Assembly (NCBI GenBank): GCA_016872675.1
Contig: VGZG01000002.1
Coordinates: forward strand, 45,040-109,039
Origin: Planctomycetota bacterium
GTDB taxonomy: Bacteria > Planctomycetota > UBA1135 > UBA2386
Direction of reading: 5' to 3'
DNA: 64,000 bases
The first letter of the stretch is position 1, and every line of letters starts with the position of its first letter. The position numbers and the translations under genes are program-made. Of the stretch, positions 61,717 through 64,000 are shown piece after piece. The notes beneath the pieces are model-generated. The model did no database searches, was not told the DNA's origin, and worked only from the letters and a program-made list of their open reading frames with translations.

Positions 61717-62522
61717 GCCGTCATCCGCTCGCCGGCCTGCCAAAGCGGCCGCGCGACGGCCACAAGGGCAGCTTCGGCACGGTGCTCGTCGTCGCCGGTT
61801 CGCACGACATGCTCGGCGCGGCGATCCTGTGCGCGACTGCGGCGCTGCGCTCTGGGGCCGGGCTCGTGCAGGCCTGCGTGCCAGCGGCGCTGCAGCCGTT
61901 GGTCGCCAGCGCGCAACCGTGCGCGACGACGGTCGCGCGCACGCCGGCCGAGCTGCGCCGCGCACTTGGACGGGCTGATGCCGTCGTCGTCGGGCCGGGC
62001 CTCGGGCAGTCGCCGGCGACGCGCCGACTCGTCGCCACCGTGCTGCGCTTTGCCCGCGGCCCAATCGTGCTCGACGCCGATGCGCTCAACGTGCTGGCGC
62101 CGCTGCAGCGGCCGCTCGCGGCGCGCGTGCCGGTGGTGTTGACGCCGCATCCCGGCGAAGCGGGCCGGCTGCTCGGCAGCGACGCCGCGGCGGTGCAAGA
62201 AGACCGCAACGGTGCGCTCGACGCGTTGGTTGCGTGCTCGGGCGGCATCGTCGTGCTGAAGGGCCACCGCACGCTCGTCGGCGATGGCGACCGCACGTTC
62301 GAGAATCGCACCGGCAATCCGGGAATGGCGACTGGCGGCAGCGGCGACGTGCTCGCTGGCCTGCTCGGCGCGCTGCTCGCGCAGGGCCTTGCGGCGTACG
62401 ACGCCGCGTGCTTCGGCGTGCACGTGCACGGCCGCGCCGGCGACCGCGTGGCGCGGCGCGTGGGGGAGGCGGGGCTGATCGCGCGCGACCTGCCGGCGGC
62501 GATCGCCGAGGAACTGCGATGA
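61713..62522 (+). CDS. nnrD: ADP-dependent NAD(P)H-hydrate dehydratase
   Basis: HKGSFGTVLVVAGS, VVLTPHPGEAGRLL, NPGMATGGSGDVLAG. Confidence 0.93.
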   Translation: MSRHPLAGLPKRPRDGHKGSFGTVLVVAGSHDMLGAAILCATAALRSGAGLVQACVPAALQPLVASAQPCATTVARTPAELRRALGRADAVVVGPGLGQSPATRRLVATVLRFARGPIVLDADALNVLAPLQRPLAARVPVVLTPHPGEAGRLLGSDAAAVQEDRNGALDALVACSGGIVVLKGHRTLVGDGDRTFENRTGNPGMATGGSGDVLAGLLGALLAQGLAAYDAACFGVHVHGRAGDRVARRVGEAGLIARDLPAAIAEELR

Positions 62523-64000
62523 CGTTCTCGCTGCCTGCCGGCGCGTTGGCGGCGTTGCTCACCACCGGGCTCGCCGCGCAGGACGTGATCAGCGCAAACC
62601 GCGACACGGCGCGCGACGCGAACCGCCCAGGTGACGACCGCATCGCCGCGCTGCACCTGCTGGTGACCGCCGGCGGACTCGACCCGGTGACCGGCGTCGC
62701 CGCGCTGGTCACCGCCGACGAACGGGTCGCACTGGCGGCGGCGGCGCTGGTGCGGCACCGCGTCGCCCTCGATGAAGCGTGGTTCGCGGCGCTCGACGGT
62801 GAGCTGACCGCCGCGCGCCGGCTGCTCGACGAACTCGCGATCGCGCCGCGGCCGTCGGTGGATGCTTGGCTGGCGCGCTGGGCCGCGCGTCCCGAACGCA
62901 GCGCCGACGACCGCTGTCGCGCGCTCGCGGCGCGCAGCAGCGAATGGACGGCGGCTGATCGTGACGCGTTCCTCCAGGCGCTGCTCGCGGAGCCCTCCGG
63001 TGACGGCGTCGCGGCGGCGCGGCGCGTGCTGCCGGCGCGCATCGCCGACGGGCTCGTCGGCCGCTTGCACCAGGAGGTCTTCGCCGGCGCGCTGCCGCTC
63101 GACGAAGCGCTGCGCGTGTTCGACCGCTTGTCGCCGTTGGGCGTGCGGGCGCTGCTCGGCCTCGCGCTGCAGCTGCCCGAGCCGGCGTGCGCGACGCTGC
63201 TGCGGCACGTGCACGACCAGCGGCCCGAACTCGTCGTCGACCGCGTCGCCGCCGCGCTCGATGACGCCTCCAACCCGGTCGACCCGCGCTGGCTGCCATA
63301 CGCCGCGCCGCTGCTGGCGACGCCGGTGCGGGCGGCGCGCGTCGAAGCGTTGCTCGACGAGCCTGCGGCGCGCGATGCGGCGTTCGCGGCGTTGGTGTCG
63401 GCGCGCGTGATGTCGCCGGCCGTGCTCGCGTTTGCGGCGCCGGTGGCGGATCCCGACGCCAGCCGCGCACGGCTCGCCAAGCTGCTCGATCGCGCCATCG
63501 ACAGCGTGCCGAGCGCGGCCTTGTGCGAGTGGCTCGCGCGCGGCGATGGCGTCGGCGAGACCGTCGCGCTGTTCCTGCCGCGCCGGCGCGAACTCGGCCC
63601 CGAGCTGGCGCGCGATCTGTTCGTGCGCTTGCAGCAGGCGGGCACGGTCGACGGCCGCTTCTGCCGGCCGGCGGCGCTGGCGGTGGTCGGCGGCGGCGAC
63701 GAAGGGGTCGTGCGCGCGCTGTGGCCGCTGGTGCGCACGACTGCCGACGACGCGCCGTTCATCGAGGCGTTGGTCGGTCGCCGGCCGGCGGCGCCGTTCG
63801 CGCGCTTGCTGCTGCGCAGCGACGCGGAGCAGCGGGCGGTGGGGCTGGCGCCGGCCGAGCGCGACGAGCGCCGGTGGCGCGCCTTGCACGGCGCGGCTGC
63901 GCTCGGCGACGTGGCCGCAGTGCCGCTGCTCGTCGCCGTCGCGCGCCGCCTGCCGGCCGATCTCGTGCGCCGTTGCGCGGTCCTGCCTGGCTCGCTGCCG
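62519..64000 (+). CDS. HEAT-like alpha-helical repeat protein, truncated by window end
   Basis: ATGA overlap; signal-like MTFSLPAGALAALLTTGLAAQ; open to window edge. Confidence 0.7.
   Translation, partial: MTFSLPAGALAALLTTGLAAQDVISANRDTARDANRPGDDRIAALHLLVTAGGLDPVTGVAALVTADERVALAAAALVRHRVALDEAWFAALDGELTAARRLLDELAIAPRPSVDAWLARWAARPERSADDRCRALAARSSEWTAADRDAFLQALLAEPSGDGVAAARRVLPARIADGLVGRLHQEVFAGALPLDEALRVFDRLSPLGVRALLGLALQLPEPACATLLRHVHDQRPELVVDRVAAALDDASNPVDPRWLPYAAPLLATPVRAARVEALLDEPAARDAAFAALVSARVMSPAVLAFAAPVADPDASRARLAKLLDRAIDSVPSAALCEWLARGDGVGETVALFLPRRRELGPELARDLFVRLQQAGTVDGRFCRPAALAVVGGGDEGVVRALWPLVRTTADDAPFIEALVGRRPAAPFARLLLRSDAEQRAVGLAPAERDERRWRALHGAAALGDVAAVPLLVAVARRLPADLVRRCAVLPGSLP

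Overview
High-GC bacterial chromosomal window, probably Planctomycetota (inferred from the type of secreted proteins and general gene style, not proven). About 50 credible CDSs, five tRNA genes (fMet-CAU, Gln-UUG, Gln-CUG, Glu-CUC, Ser-UGA), several intrinsic terminators and two candidate structured ncRNAs. No CRISPR array, rRNA, integrase or transposase was recognised. Most long ORFs in the supplied track that lie opposite or across real genes are high-GC shadow ORFs. Mostly housekeeping content: sdhCAB, rpmB, cmk-plsC-rpsA, tyrS, thiL, dgt, truD, mtnP, lpxH-like and nnrD-like genes. The most unusual locus is 1-11862. It has two histidine kinases and an NtrC-type sigma54 regulator, followed by a consensus-like sigma54 promoter. 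That promoter heads a tightly packed minus-strand gene set: a phosphatase/cytochrome-c fusion, an Fe(III)-type ABC importer, a pentaheme cytochrome and a HEAT lipoprotein. Other notable items are a C25-like secreted protein lacking catalytic residues, a sigma54-type regulator with GAFTDA and altered Walker B, a ~390-nt structured leader/ncRNA ending in a very strong terminator, a second ~190-nt sRNA candidate, and a Trp-rich DUF4139-like protein. All homology calls are from reading sequence, with no database search.
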